Shown here: positions 1 to 9,543 of the stretch, piece by piece | Layout of the letters: each line of letters begins with the position of its first letter | Position numbering within the stretch: position 1 is the stretch's first letter | NCBI RefSeq assembly: GCF_021025955.1 | Contig: NZ_JAJNCL010000003.1 | Location: 496,001 to 560,000, forward strand | Direction: 5' to 3' | Length of the DNA stretch: 64,000 nt | Source: Rhodococcus qingshengii | Lineage (GTDB): Bacteria; Actinomycetota; Actinomycetes; Mycobacteriales; Mycobacteriaceae | Position numbers and translations under genes: made by a program | The notes under the pieces: generated by a model | Databases searched by the model: none | What the model saw: the letters and a program-made list of their open reading frames with translations, nothing else | What the model was told of the DNA's origin: nothing

Positions 1-112
1 TCAGCCACGACGCGAGTGTTCCGCCACTGTCGGTGATGACGTCGACCACGTCCACGAGCCACGCCGTCCGCTGACTCACTGCGCTGTCGAGCACCCACTG
101 ATCAAAAGACAT
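1..112 (-). CDS. PAP2-like membrane phosphatase, N-terminal fragment (cut by window edge)
   Basis: Only the first 37 codons lie in the window; the gene runs off the left edge. The ATG at 112 is followed by MSFDQWVLDSAVSQRTAWLV and then a stretch reading DVVDVITDSGGTLASWL. A short hydrophilic start, an arginine, and a hydrophobic segment with a T-x-x-G step resemble the start of type-2 phosphatidic acid phosphatases. The catalytic motifs would lie outside the window, so this is inference. It begins 6 bases after the stop of the ATPase gene on the same strand, so the two are probably cotranscribed. Confidence 0.5.
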   Translation of the reverse strand, partial: MSFDQWVLDSAVSQRTAWLVDVVDVITDSGGTLASWL

Positions 113-118
113 CTGTCC

Positions 119-2791
119 TCACATTCCTTGCGGCAGTGTCCACGTGCGCATCACGTGATGAACGCCGTCCGAGTCCACCCACCACGGCACGGTCACTGTC
201 GCCTCCACTGCTCCTGTCAGTTCCACCGACAGTTCGTGATGGATCACTACCTCGCCGCCGGGAACCTCACGGCCGAGGGCTGCGAAGCCGAGAACTGCCT
301 GTGGTTCGTTCGCCCAAGTCGTGACGACGCCGGCACTGCTCACTCGTCCGTGAACGGATGCAGACGCCGTTGCGATGTCGAGGAGATCCGCCAGTGCGTC
401 GGCCGTCTCGAAGCTGCCGAGCACCACTCGTTGCGCAGGCAGTGCCGCTCCCAGCCATGGCCGGTCGAGAACAAGAGCGTCGCCGGGATCCACCAGGTCA
501 CCGGAAAGACCGCGTACGAATGGCGGGAGGCGCAGTTCCTCGAGGTCGAGAACCCGCCGCTGCGCTGCCTCACCCAGTAGTCGGTGCGTCCGCGCAATGA
601 CGGCGGAGGCCGGCATCCGTAGTGGGTCGGCAAGCCGATCGAGCAGCAGCTGAGCCAGTTCCGGATCGTCGACGGTATCCGATGCCAGCAGTCCGGAAAA
701 GAATCCGGCGTCGGGGTGTTCGGCAGCGTCGAGCAATCCTTCGAAAGTGCGATCGCCCGGAGCTCGCAGCAGCCCCAGAACCTCACCGCCCAGTTCCGCA
801 TTCGAACGCAACCACCACGCCGTGTATCCGCGGCGGTCGACGAGCAGCGCCCGCGTCGCCGGCGACTCGACCAGCAGCGACAACGCCTGAGCCCAGCGGT
901 CTTCGTCCACGAGATCGAGATCGCGCACGGCTTCGATGTATTCGGGATCCTCGTCGAGGGTGTCCCACCATGCGTCTTCGGCGTCGAGATCGTGATCCGG
1001 GCCGGACGGCAATTCCTCGCGGACCACAGTGAAGCCCCACCCGACACCGACTACCCGAAGTGCCTGCTCCCCCACCTGCTGCACGAAATCAGCGTCGACT
1101 GTGCCGAAGGGAGAATCCTCGACCAGGACACCCGCGAGGGGAGCCCCCGGAAGCAGAAGCTGGTCGGCGGAACGCAATTCTCCCTCCGAATCAGGAAGCA
1201 GCACTTCACCGATCCATGACGGCAGCGCCCCCGGCGCCACGTGGGCCGCCAATCCGAGCACCACCTGCGCCAAGTCCGTCACTACCGAATCATCCTGATC
1301 CGCAGCATCTTCGATCAATGCGCGCAGTGCCGGATCGGACAGCAGGTCGGTGGCACTCGCGGTCTGTGCTCCCAATCGAGACAGCAACGGGTGAGCCGCG
1401 ACGGGATGAACCAACCTCGTCCACTGCACCGACGGTGCGTCTTCACCCAGTTCGACGCCGACGACGACGGTCCGTGGACCGGTCACGATCCGTCCGTCGG
1501 ATAGTGGAACCGGCAGCGTTCCAAGTTCTTCCACCGCAAGAGTGTCGATCACCAAGGGCTCGAGGGCCGCATAGAGTCGATTCCACCAACTCGGTTCACG
1601 TTCGAGTCCACTGAGCAGTTCCGCGACGCGCGCGAGCCCGATGCGGTGCGTCGACACCGCCGCAAGTGCTCGCTCGTGCTTGGGGCCGGAGAGTTCGGGG
1701 ACAACCAGTCCGCCGATGATGTCGGTGAGCAAATCGGCGAGTTCGTCACTGAGCCCGGGAACCACGGATGCTCGCTGCGGCGCCCGGTCGGGTTCACCGA
1801 CCACCGGAAGCCACTCGTTCTCCTGTAACTCCTTCAGAAGCGCTTCGCGCAGAAGCGAATCCGTTTCACTTCGGGCGAAGGCAGGAATCGGGACGAGCGC
1901 CGTGCGCTGCCGGGGCGGCAGTGCGGCAAGGAACTTCGCGTATCCCTCGGCGAGCGGAGCGATCGGCGCAGCGGGCATGATGCGTCGGCGATCGGGTTGC
2001 ATCGCTATGTCGGCGATGACGATCGCCGGGATCGACAGCTCCTCGTCGGATCGCGTCGGGGCACGCAGGACGTCGTCGGACACCGGCTCGACGATCCCGT
2101 CGCGGACCGGTACCAACCATCGTGCGTTCGGCGCCGAGTACTGCCACCACGTACGATCTCCGATCGCTATCTCCACGAGACCGGATTCCAGCACTCGTTC
2201 CGATCGCTGAAAAGTCTTCTCGCCCAGACGAATAGATCCGAGGGCCGGGAGTTCGAGCAGCAAGTCGACGACCTCGCGCGTCATCTGCCCAAGCAGCGCC
2301 GCGGCATCGACATCCGGCCGCAGTGTCAGCACCACTTCTGAATCGGCACCGTCGCTGGGCAATTCGACCGAGGGCCACACCAAACGGAGTACGGGGACAC
2401 CGGTTTCCGGCACGGGAAGTTCGTGAGACTCGATCTCGCGCAGGGTTTGCGAGGCAGAGAACCGAATCGATCCCGTCGACGAGCGCAGTTCCACCTCGTC
2501 ACTGACCGAGAGAACTGCCGAGAATCCGACGCCGAACCGACCCGTGACGCCTTCGTCGGCATCGACCTTGTTCGACGCTCGCAGCGCCGTGAGCGCGTGC
2601 ACGCCGGATTCGTCCAGCGGACGGCCCGTGTTCGCCACGGTCAGCGTCTGACCGTCCAGGTCCACCCACAAAGAGCCCGCGATGCCCTCACGCGCAGCCG
2701 CATCGGCAGCGTTCTGTGCCAATTCGGTGAGCAGACGGTCGCGGTACCCGGCCTTCGCGAGATCGGATTCAGCAGCCGCGTCTTCACGCAA
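119..2791 (-). CDS. Sacsin/Hsp90-type (GHKL) ATPase domain protein
   Basis: Large protein with an N-terminal GHKL ATP-binding domain and a long C-terminal region with no motif I recognise. The Bergerat-fold signatures are visible: N box ELAQNAADAA (E23, N27, D30), a G1-like NTGRPLD at 54-60, and the G2 box GRFGVGFSAVL at 84-94. This matches actinobacterial sacsin N-terminal ATPase-like proteins, thought to be chaperone-like but of unproven function. The coordinates use a TTG start. The frame stays open about 24 more codons upstream and encodes a plausible extension (EDPFGTDALRAATLRAW), but has no ATG, GTG or TTG there; it reaches a GTA at 2861-2863 overlapping the DUF3027 stop. The true start is therefore unsettled. 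Probably cotranscribed with DUF3027 upstream and the PAP2-like gene downstream. Confidence 0.85.
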   Translation of the reverse strand: MREDAAAESDLAKAGYRDRLLTELAQNAADAAAREGIAGSLWVDLDGQTLTVANTGRPLDESGVHALTALRASNKVDADEGVTGRFGVGFSAVLSVSDEVELRSSTGSIRFSASQTLREIESHELPVPETGVPVLRLVWPSVELPSDGADSEVVLTLRPDVDAAALLGQMTREVVDLLLELPALGSIRLGEKTFQRSERVLESGLVEIAIGDRTWWQYSAPNARWLVPVRDGIVEPVSDDVLRAPTRSDEELSIPAIVIADIAMQPDRRRIMPAAPIAPLAEGYAKFLAALPPRQRTALVPIPAFARSETDSLLREALLKELQENEWLPVVGEPDRAPQRASVVPGLSDELADLLTDIIGGLVVPELSGPKHERALAAVSTHRIGLARVAELLSGLEREPSWWNRLYAALEPLVIDTLAVEELGTLPVPLSDGRIVTGPRTVVVGVELGEDAPSVQWTRLVHPVAAHPLLSRLGAQTASATDLLSDPALRALIEDAADQDDSVVTDLAQVVLGLAAHVAPGALPSWIGEVLLPDSEGELRSADQLLLPGAPLAGVLVEDSPFGTVDADFVQQVGEQALRVVGVGWGFTVVREELPSGPDHDLDAEDAWWDTLDEDPEYIEAVRDLDLVDEDRWAQALSLLVESPATRALLVDRRGYTAWWLRSNAELGGEVLGLLRAPGDRTFEGLLDAAEHPDAGFFSGLLASDTVDDPELAQLLLDRLADPLRMPASAVIARTHRLLGEAAQRRVLDLEELRLPPFVRGLSGDLVDPGDALVLDRPWLGAALPAQRVVLGSFETADALADLLDIATASASVHGRVSSAGVVTTWANEPQAVLGFAALGREVPGGEVVIHHELSVELTGAVEATVTVPWWVDSDGVHHVMRTWTLPQGM

Positions 2792-2859
2792 TCGCGTCGG
2801 AGATTCCGACCACGCGCGCAGCGTCGCCGCCCTGAGTGCGTCCGTGCCGAACGGATCTT

Positions 2860-3660
2860 CTACTCGGTGGATACCGAATCCTCAACTGCAACAACGCTCG
2901 ACGGGCGAGCAGGCACCGCAATCAGCTCGACTGCTCCGTCGTCGAATGCGTCGAACTGCGGCGAACCCGCACCGAGCGGCAAGCTGGTGTCCGAGTGCGC
3001 GCCACAACCGTAGGACACGCTGACCACACGACCGTCTGCGGAGAGTTCGTTGCCGCACACGCCGAACGCTGCGTGCAGCGAACCGGCGAGCGGAAGGAAG
3101 AACCCACACAGCCCACACGTCGACGGCGCGGCCTTCGCCATTTCCGACTCCGGGCCGAAGTCACCGTCGAACCAACGCTGTGCGGCATCGAGTCGGCCCT
3201 CGAGGCTCATGACCTGTTTGCGGCCGAGCCCGATTTCGAGAGCTACCTCGTCGACTTCCGGGTCACCGGTGGCGACGTAGCCGGGAACGAGGCGAGGATC
3301 CTCGGCCGGCGGAGCCAACAGGTCACCGACGGAGAGATCGCCGGGACGAATCCGCTGATCCCATGGCAGCCATTCCGGCGCAACCAACGCGTCGGGACCT
3401 GGCAACAGCGCCAACTCACTGACCGTGGCGTGGGTGTCCTCCGGTCCGGCAGCGACGACAACCGCCCACTGCCAACCGCGGTATCCCGGAATGTCTGCTG
3501 CAAATCGATGGGTGGCGGCAAATTCGTCCTCCGACGTCACGCCGAGGTATGCCCCCACACCGCCTTCATGCAGGTCGACGACTGCCGTTCGGGCAAGCTC
3601 GACCGCATCGGCCAGTACTGGGCGCGGCACTGCACGCTCTGGAGAAGTAGCAACACTCAC
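2860..3660 (-). CDS. DUF3027 family protein with Cys cluster
   Basis: Matches DUF3027 (M. tuberculosis Rv0883c family), of unknown function. The last third carries a Cys cluster: C182 and C185 in TCGLCGF, C202 in GVCGNE, C219 in YGCGAHSD, with H222 nearby, which looks like a zinc or metal knuckle. I use the GTG at 3660 (266 residues, close to the usual family length of about 250) instead of the longest frame from 3732. The longer form would overlap the divergent cyclase gene, and its extra residues (QHGSPVRCGLAVV) look non-coding. A GGAGGA lies immediately before this GTG, too close for an ideal ribosome site, so the start is uncertain by a few codons. The stop is directly against the ATPase frame. 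Confidence 0.85.
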   Translation of the reverse strand: MSVATSPERAVPRPVLADAVELARTAVVDLHEGGVGAYLGVTSEDEFAATHRFAADIPGYRGWQWAVVVAAGPEDTHATVSELALLPGPDALVAPEWLPWDQRIRPGDLSVGDLLAPPAEDPRLVPGYVATGDPEVDEVALEIGLGRKQVMSLEGRLDAAQRWFDGDFGPESEMAKAAPSTCGLCGFFLPLAGSLHAAFGVCGNELSADGRVVSVSYGCGAHSDTSLPLGAGSPQFDAFDDGAVELIAVPARPSSVVAVEDSVSTE

Positions 3661-3719
3661 TCCTCCAGTTTGCCGCACCACCGCAAGTCCGCAACGCACT
3701 GGGCTGCCATGCTGGGCAG

Positions 3720-4550
3720 ATGAGTAGGTCACACGCCAATTCCGTGCGCAGTTTCGCAGCGGTCGCCGTGATCGCGTCGGCGCTGACGGGGTGCTCCGAT
3801 TCCCCCAGCGCTCCCGACAACCTCACGACCGAAACCGGCTCCGTCGAGATCGTTCGAGTGTCCGCGCATGACCCCGACGCGTTCACACAAGGCCTCGAGA
3901 TCGACGGAAATCGTCTCTACGAAAGTACCGGGCGCGTCGGCCGGTCCTGGGTCCGCTCGACTGGGATCTCGGACGAGCAGGCTCCCGCTTCGGGACCGGA
4001 AGTCGCACGTGCCGATCTCGACCCGCCGTTGTTCGGTGAGGGCATCACGGTCGCCGGAGACACACTGTGGCAACTCACCTGGAAAGACGGCGTTGCCATC
4101 GCCCGTGACAAGGACACCTTGATCGAACGCGGGCGGTTCCCACTCGACACCGAGGGATGGGGAGTCTGTTCGCTCGGGGATCGGCTGGTCTCCAGCGACG
4201 GTTCGGCCACGTTGACCTTTCGCGATCCCGAAACCTTCGCGTCGATCTCCACGATCGACGTCACCAGGTCTTCGGAGTCCGTCGGCAAACTGAACGAACT
4301 GGAATGCGCCGAAGACGGCTCCGTCTACGCCAATGTCTGGACCACGGACACCGTCGTCCGGATCGACCCGTCGGACGGCAGCGTCATGAACGTGTACGAC
4401 GCGTCGCTGCTCCGCGAAGAACTCGTCACGGACGGATCGACCAGCACCGTCGACGTTCTGAACGGCATCGCGCAGATTCCCGGTACCGATCGATTCCTGC
4501 TCACCGGCAAGTATTGGCCGCAGATGTTCGAAGTCCGTTTCGTTAACTGA
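3720..4550 (+). CDS. Glutaminyl-peptide cyclotransferase, lipoprotein
   Basis: Secreted glutaminyl cyclase of the plant/bacterial beta-propeller type (PF05096), which converts N-terminal glutamine of peptides to pyroglutamate. The N-terminus is a lipoprotein signal ending ALTGC (C25 lipidated), followed by a Ser/Pro linker. The mature part contains the family landmarks HDPDAFTQGLEIDGNRLYES, a GEGIT segment, LNELECAEDGSVYANVW and a VLNGIA near the C-terminus. At 276 residues it has normal length. It is divergent from DUF3027 across about 60 bases and has no strong ribosome-binding site before its ATG, so the transcript may be nearly leaderless. Acts on the outer face of the membrane. Confidence 0.88.
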   Translation: MSRSHANSVRSFAAVAVIASALTGCSDSPSAPDNLTTETGSVEIVRVSAHDPDAFTQGLEIDGNRLYESTGRVGRSWVRSTGISDEQAPASGPEVARADLDPPLFGEGITVAGDTLWQLTWKDGVAIARDKDTLIERGRFPLDTEGWGVCSLGDRLVSSDGSATLTFRDPETFASISTIDVTRSSESVGKLNELECAEDGSVYANVWTTDTVVRIDPSDGSVMNVYDASLLREELVTDGSTSTVDVLNGIAQIPGTDRFLLTGKYWPQMFEVRFVN

Positions 4551-4616
4551 GTCCGACATGACACAGGACTCGCAGGGGTGTGCGTGGTAGCCGCGCCGAC
4601 ACTAGGACAGAATTGA

Positions 4617-6314
4617 GTGGTGACCGGACCGCGCGAACCCTACGACCCCGAAACTCGGCGAATCCACGACGAGCCGGAGGGGCAACAGGTGCACCCCGGT
4701 TACGACAACTACCCACCCGCGGCCCGCCAGGACAACTACCCGCCTTCGGCCCGTCCCGCGGCCCGTCGCACGCCATTGCCGCCGCTGCATCCGATCCCGG
4801 AATCACGGGGAGACTCGGATTCCGCGTCCGGTTCGAAGGCACCGGGTGCGGACGCTCCCAAGGCTCCCCCGATGCCTCGCAAACTCACCGTCACCCGCGT
4901 CGCAGCGATGCGCAGCCGTGAACTGACGAACAAGGGCATCGCGACCTTCCAGCGCGCAGCGAAGGCCGACGGCGCGGACAAGTCCGGCCTGACCGCTCTC
5001 ACCTACGCGGTGATGACGAACAATGCCACCGACGCGGCCATCTCCGTCGCCCTCGCCAACACGCTGTTCTTCTCGGCCGCGACGGGCGAGGACAAGACCA
5101 AGGTCGCGCTGTATCTCCTGATCACGATCGCGCCGTTCGCCGTAATCGCGCCGCTCATCGGTCCGATGCTCGACCGCTTGCAGCGTGGCCGCCGAATCGC
5201 GCTCGCGTCGTCGTTCGGAGTCCGGACGCTCCTCGCGGTGATCCTGGTCTTCAACTTCGACAGCTGGATTCTGTACCCGGCCGCGCTCGGCATGATGGTG
5301 CTCAGTAAATCGTTCTCGGTACTCAAGAGTGCGGTGACTCCACGCGTGCTACCACCGGAAATAGACCTGGTGCGAGTCAATTCGCGTCTGACGGTCTTCG
5401 GGTTGATCGGTGGAACGATCGGGGCCGGCGCTGTCGCGGGTGCGCTCGCCCTCGCTTTCGGTTCCACCGGCGCCTTGTGGTTCGCGGTTGCCGTCACCGT
5501 CTTCGGCGCATATCTGAGCATGCGAATCCCGTCGTGGGTCGAGGTCACCGAGGGTGAGGTTCCCGCGACAATCACTTACCACCCGGACGAGGCACATCGC
5601 GCCGGCAGCGCCCCACCACAGCCGAACGCGAAACCGGCCAAGGTCCGTCAGCCTCTCGGACGGGCAGTGATCATCGGACTCTGGGGCAACGGAACCATCC
5701 GAGTGCTCACCGGCTTTCTGACGCTCTACATCGCGTTCGTCGCCAAATCACGTACCGATCACGAGCCACTCCAGCAGGCCATGATGCTCGGCTTGGTCGG
5801 CGCAGCTGCCGGTCTGGGCAATTTCGCCGGCAATGCCGCGGGCGCTCGCCTCAAGCTCGGCCGGCCCGCGTTGATCGTGCTTCGGTGCACGGCCTCGGTA
5901 TGGATCATCGCCGTGATCGCCGCTCTGACGGACAACCTGATGACCGCCGCCCTGGCCACGCTCATCGCTTCCGCCGCCAGCGCCCTCGCCAAGGTCTCGC
6001 TCGACGCGTCACTGCAGCACGACCTGCCCGAGGAATCGATCGCGTCCGGATTCGGCAGATCCGAGACGGTTCTGCAGTTGAGCTGGGTACTCGGCGGCGC
6101 ATTGGGGGTTCTGCTTCCCACCGAATACTGGATCGGGTTCACTGTTGTATCGGTGTTCCTGACGATCGGGCTACTACAGACCTTCCTGAGCTACCGAGGA
6201 AACAGCCTCCTGCCCGGCCTCGGCGGGAAGCGACCCGATCTGGCCGAACAAGAAGTGACCGAAGTGATTTACACCGGTAAATCCAACCGAGGACAAGGAA
6301 GTACTCCGCAGTGA
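4617..6314 (+). CDS. Major facilitator superfamily transporter with long Pro-rich N-terminus
   Basis: 565 residues. The first 90 or so are hydrophilic and proline-rich (a repeat around YDNYPPAARQDNYPP) and presumably cytoplasmic; about twelve hydrophobic segments follow, with the loop LDRLQRGRRIALASS typical of MFS proteins. It resembles the M. tuberculosis Rv0876c family in length, organisation and neighbours; the substrate is unknown. The start is the first of two consecutive GTG codons. The stop overlaps the start of the DUF2771 gene (6311), as in the Rv0876c/Rv0875c pair, suggesting that the two products work together. The repeated YDNYPP motif could be a site for a WW-like or PDZ-like partner, but this is speculation. 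Confidence 0.85.
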   Translation: MVTGPREPYDPETRRIHDEPEGQQVHPGYDNYPPAARQDNYPPSARPAARRTPLPPLHPIPESRGDSDSASGSKAPGADAPKAPPMPRKLTVTRVAAMRSRELTNKGIATFQRAAKADGADKSGLTALTYAVMTNNATDAAISVALANTLFFSAATGEDKTKVALYLLITIAPFAVIAPLIGPMLDRLQRGRRIALASSFGVRTLLAVILVFNFDSWILYPAALGMMVLSKSFSVLKSAVTPRVLPPEIDLVRVNSRLTVFGLIGGTIGAGAVAGALALAFGSTGALWFAVAVTVFGAYLSMRIPSWVEVTEGEVPATITYHPDEAHRAGSAPPQPNAKPAKVRQPLGRAVIIGLWGNGTIRVLTGFLTLYIAFVAKSRTDHEPLQQAMMLGLVGAAAGLGNFAGNAAGARLKLGRPALIVLRCTASVWIIAVIAALTDNLMTAALATLIASAASALAKVSLDASLQHDLPEESIASGFGRSETVLQLSWVLGGALGVLLPTEYWIGFTVVSVFLTIGLLQTFLSYRGNSLLPGLGGKRPDLAEQEVTEVIYTGKSNRGQGSTPQ

Positions 6315-6808
6315 TGATGCGCTCGAGAACAAAGAAGATCGTGGCAGCGATCAGTGTCCTGATGGTGGTGGCACTAGTTGCTTACGTCTCCGTTCTTTTC
6401 GTGATCATCAAGAACATCAACGACGACCCCGACAAGCTGCCGGTCATCACTGCATACGCACACGGCAAGACGATCGAGACCAACCCTGCCGGGTTCTGCA
6501 CCATCGATCTGTCCCAGTGCGCCCAGGTGGGCGACATCTACGCACTCGACGTTCCAGCGGGCTATCCGTTGCAGCTGTCGTTGTCGACGGACGTCTCGGA
6601 TGCGCAGTGGGCATTGCTGGCCGTCTACGAGGATGCCGACGGCAACCAGACCGGCGAGCCCCGAGTCTTCGAGCCCGGTGAGGCCTTGGCCGTGACGGTC
6701 GAATCTTCGAGCGATCCCGTCAAACAACTCGTCGGCGTCGAAATCCACCTCGCCGTCGGTGAGGGAAGCGAACAGGGACTGCTGATCTGGTCGATCAAGA
6801 CCGCCTGA
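6311..6808 (+). CDS. DUF2771 membrane-anchored protein
   Basis: 165 residues with one N-terminal membrane segment (residues about 9-34) and a compact exported domain. Conserved-looking features are YAHGKTIETNPAGFC followed by DLSQC (two cysteines that could form a disulfide outside the cell) and a C-terminal GLLIWSIKTA strand. It matches DUF2771 (Rv0875c family); function unknown. The GTG at 6311 overlaps the TGA of the MFS gene (6312-6314), so translation is coupled; an ATG at 6314 is an alternative start. A strong terminator follows 14 bases after the stop. Confidence 0.82.
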   Translation: MMMRSRTKKIVAAISVLMVVALVAYVSVLFVIIKNINDDPDKLPVITAYAHGKTIETNPAGFCTIDLSQCAQVGDIYALDVPAGYPLQLSLSTDVSDAQWALLAVYEDADGNQTGEPRVFEPGEALAVTVESSSDPVKQLVGVEIHLAVGEGSEQGLLIWSIKTA

Positions 6809-6821
6809 TCCCCGGACCATG

Positions 6822-6859
6822 AAAATGCCCTGCACACCGATTGGTGTGCAGGGCATTTT
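6822..6859. terminator. Bidirectional intrinsic terminator
   Basis: Perfect 17-bp stem (6822-6838 pairs with 6843-6859) with a GATT tetraloop. The stem starts with AAAA and ends with TTTT, so it has an A-tract and a U-tract in both directions. It lies between the convergent DUF2771 and cold-shock genes and can stop transcripts from either side. Confidence 0.93.
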
Positions 6860-6895
6860 GTCAGCAGCTGTGTATGGCAGCTCGTATCGAAGCGA

Positions 6896-7309
6896 TCAGG
6901 TATCGAGCTCGCGAGCGACGGCCCGGACGACCTCGGAGATCCGCTGAGCGGTCTTGCGGTCCGGGTACTTGCCGTTGCGCAGATCCGGTTGGACCTTCGC
7001 CTCGAGCAACGTGATCATGTCCTCGACCATGCCGTGCAGCTGGTCAGGGGTGTGCTTACGCTCGACGGGCTCACGACGTGTCGCCGTGGCGCCGCGCAAT
7101 GACGGCGCCGGCTCGAGCACCTTCAGGCTCAGCGCCTGCGGACCGCGTCGACCTGCAGCCATGCCGAACTCGACGCGCTGGCCGGCCTTCAAGCCCTCGA
7201 CGCCCTCGGGAAGAGCGGAAGCACGGACGTAGACGTCCTCGCCCTCTTCCTGCGACAAAAAGCCGAAACCCTTTTCGACGTCGTACCACTTCACCTTGCC
7301 GGTCGGCAC
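6896..7309 (-). CDS. cspB: Cold-shock protein with C-terminal extension (CspB/Rv0871 type)
   Basis: The N-terminal cold-shock domain carries RNP1 (KGFGFLS) and RNP2 (DVYVRASAL), which bind single-stranded RNA or DNA. A further 65 or so residues form a helical, charged tail ([19 protein letters not shown]). About 137 residues in total, twice a minimal CspA and like Rv0871 of M. tuberculosis. I place the start at the GTG at 7309 (PTGKVKWYD, the usual family beginning), with AGGTGA 6-7 bases upstream; the frame is open to 7351 but the extra residues look non-conserved. Two hairpins lie in the probable leader. Likely an RNA chaperone and possibly autoregulated through that leader. Confidence 0.92.
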   Translation of the reverse strand: MPTGKVKWYDVEKGFGFLSQEEGEDVYVRASALPEGVEGLKAGQRVEFGMAAGRRGPQALSLKVLEPAPSLRGATATRREPVERKHTPDQLHGMVEDMITLLEAKVQPDLRNGKYPDRKTAQRISEVVRAVARELDT

Positions 7310-7360
7310 CGCGTTCACCTGCTCATCACTCGACTGGGGCATCTGCCCCAATGTGCTCGG

Positions 7361-7380
7361 GAGGCTCTCGAAAGAGCCTC
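7361..7380 (-). promoter_or_regulatory. Hairpin in cold-shock gene leader
   Basis: Perfect 8-bp inverted repeat GAGGCTCT / AGAGCCTC with a 4-base loop, about 50 bases before the cspB start. It fits a structured 5' leader RNA of the kind often used by cold-shock genes; the role is inferred. Confidence 0.5.
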
Positions 7381-7423
7381 ATGGCCTTGCTCGCATCGCT
7401 TCCGGTGGAAGAATGCAAAAGAA

Positions 7424-7453
7424 CGCGCCCCACACTTGCTTCAGCGGGGCGCG
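7424..7453 (-). promoter_or_regulatory. GC-rich hairpin with downstream T-run upstream of cold-shock gene
   Basis: 8-bp stem CGCGCCCC / GGGGCGCG with a 14-base loop. Read on the minus strand it is followed by TTCTTTT, so it looks like a terminator or attenuator placed before cspB. It lies between cspB and the divergent small membrane gene; no convergent gene needs termination here. Confidence 0.45.
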
Positions 7454-7524
7454 CAGTCTGTTAACAGTCTACCTGTGACGAACCCGGGTCGGCACCCAGG
7501 TTTACAGGCACTATCCTCGTAGGT

Positions 7525-7752
7525 GTGGACCCTCAACCGAACCCGCGCACTTCCGGCACCGGAAACGGTCTGTTCCGTACTGCAATGGCACTGTTCATCG
7601 TCGGATTCCTGGCAATCGTGGCCATCTTCGCGGTCCACATCTTCAGCGACACTCCGCCCGGCCTGGCCTTGTACCTCGTCGCACTCGCATGCCCGATCGG
7701 CTTCCTGCTCGCGATCGTCTACACGCTGAGATCCGGTCGACGCGTGCGCTGA
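7525..7752 (+). CDS. Small two-helix membrane protein
   Basis: 75 residues: a short Pro/Gly-rich N-terminus, two hydrophobic segments (about 20-42 and 47-68) and a basic tail ending SGRRVR. I do not recognise a family. The GTG start has no good ribosome-binding site, but TATCCT at 7512-7517 sits 7 bases upstream, which fits a leaderless transcript. It lies 33 bases before the YccF gene and is probably cotranscribed with it. Confidence 0.7.
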   Translation: MDPQPNPRTSGTGNGLFRTAMALFIVGFLAIVAIFAVHIFSDTPPGLALYLVALACPIGFLLAIVYTLRSGRRVR

Positions 7753-7785
7753 TCTCTTCCGCCTCCTACCGAAAGGTCACTGACC

Positions 7786-8175
7786 ATGAGAATCCTCCTG
7801 AACGTGATCTGGCTGGTGTTCGGCGGCTTCTGGCTGGCATTGGGTTACTTCGCCGCAGGCATCATCTGCTGCATCCTCATCATCACGATTCCCTTCGGAA
7901 TCGCAGCGTTCCGCATCGGCATCTACGCACTGTGGCCGTTCGGTAAGACCGTCGTCGACAAGCCGACCGCCGGTGTCGGTTCGATGATCGGCAACGTCAT
8001 CTGGGTGATCATCGCCGGCATCTGGTTGGCGATCGGACACATCGTCACCGCCGTCGCGATGGCGATCACGATCATCGGAATTCCACTCGCGGTCGCGAAC
8101 TTGAAGATGATTCCGATCTCGCTGATGCCGCTCGGCAAGGAGATCGTCGACGTGGACCGCGTCAATTTCGCATAG
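7786..8175 (+). CDS. YccF domain membrane protein
   Basis: 129 residues, almost entirely hydrophobic, with two internally similar halves: NVIWLVFGGFWLALGY at the start and NVIWVIIAGIWLAIGH in the second half, each followed by an ITIPFG- or ITIIGIP-type turn. This duplicated pattern defines the YccF family (Rv0870c in M. tuberculosis). Function unknown; integral inner-membrane protein. It sits between the small membrane gene and rpf. Confidence 0.9.
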   Translation: MRILLNVIWLVFGGFWLALGYFAAGIICCILIITIPFGIAAFRIGIYALWPFGKTVVDKPTAGVGSMIGNVIWVIIAGIWLAIGHIVTAVAMAITIIGIPLAVANLKMIPISLMPLGKEIVDVDRVNFA

Positions 8176-8199
8176 CCGTCGAATCCATCCCGGTAACGA

Positions 8200-8215
8200 T
8201 GTGACCTTGATCACA
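8200..8215. promoter_or_regulatory. CRP-type cAMP receptor protein site
   Basis: TGTGA-CCTTGA-TCACA is a perfect match to the TGTGA-N6-TCACA consensus used by actinobacterial CRP/GlxR regulators. It lies upstream of the riboswitch and rpf, 24 bases after the yccF stop. In M. tuberculosis rpfA is a known target of the CRP homologue Rv3676, which supports the assignment. Confidence 0.8.
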
Positions 8216-8399
8216 TTACGGATGGATAACGGAACGGACACAGCCAGACATTCACTGAAGGACCCCCACCTACCTGGGAAGAGTCTCCTGCGCTTTGTGT
8301 GACGGGTTGTACGTCTTTCGCCACGCCGCGTTATCAAATGGTGACACGAGCGACTCGAGCCGTTACCGTCGTTTTCGGCCGGGAAACTCGGCCACCTCC

Positions 8400-9212
<813 letters not shown>

Positions 9213-9249
9213 CACCGGCAAGACTGTCCGCTCGGACGCTCGAACTAGA

Positions 9250-9280
9250 GAAGGCCCGCACCGAATCGGTGCGGGCCTTC
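9250..9280 (+). terminator. Intrinsic terminator of rpf
   Basis: Near-perfect inverted repeat of 15 bases per arm around one central base (9265), GC-rich, followed by TTCTT. It begins 38 bases after the rpf stop. Confidence 0.92.
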
Positions 9281-9492
9281 TTCTTGTCGAGTTGTTATCG
9301 GTTGATGACTGTGTGCGGGTGTACGTAAGGGAGTGACTCCACCGGAACCGGAAAGGTGGTGTCCTCGCCGAAGGGTGAAAGTCCACCTGCACGGGTCGAT
9401 GACAATTCGGTCACTGCGTGATCTCCGTCTGCAGTTTCCGGCCATCCTGGATCTACATAGTGTTGCTTCGAATTGTTGGCCACGAAGTCATT

Positions 9493-9520
9493 TTGACAGG
9501 ACGCCGTTACGCCGTACAGA
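9493..9520 (+). promoter_or_regulatory. Possible promoter for the helicase-associated gene
   Basis: The 260 bases between the rpf terminator and the next gene hold no reading frame I can support. TTGACA at 9493-9498 and TACAGA at 9515-9520 are 16 bases apart and could be -35 and -10 elements. The following ATG at 9544 lacks a Shine-Dalgarno sequence. Confidence 0.3.
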
Positions 9521-9543
9521 CCAGGTCTCTAATCTGATACCTG

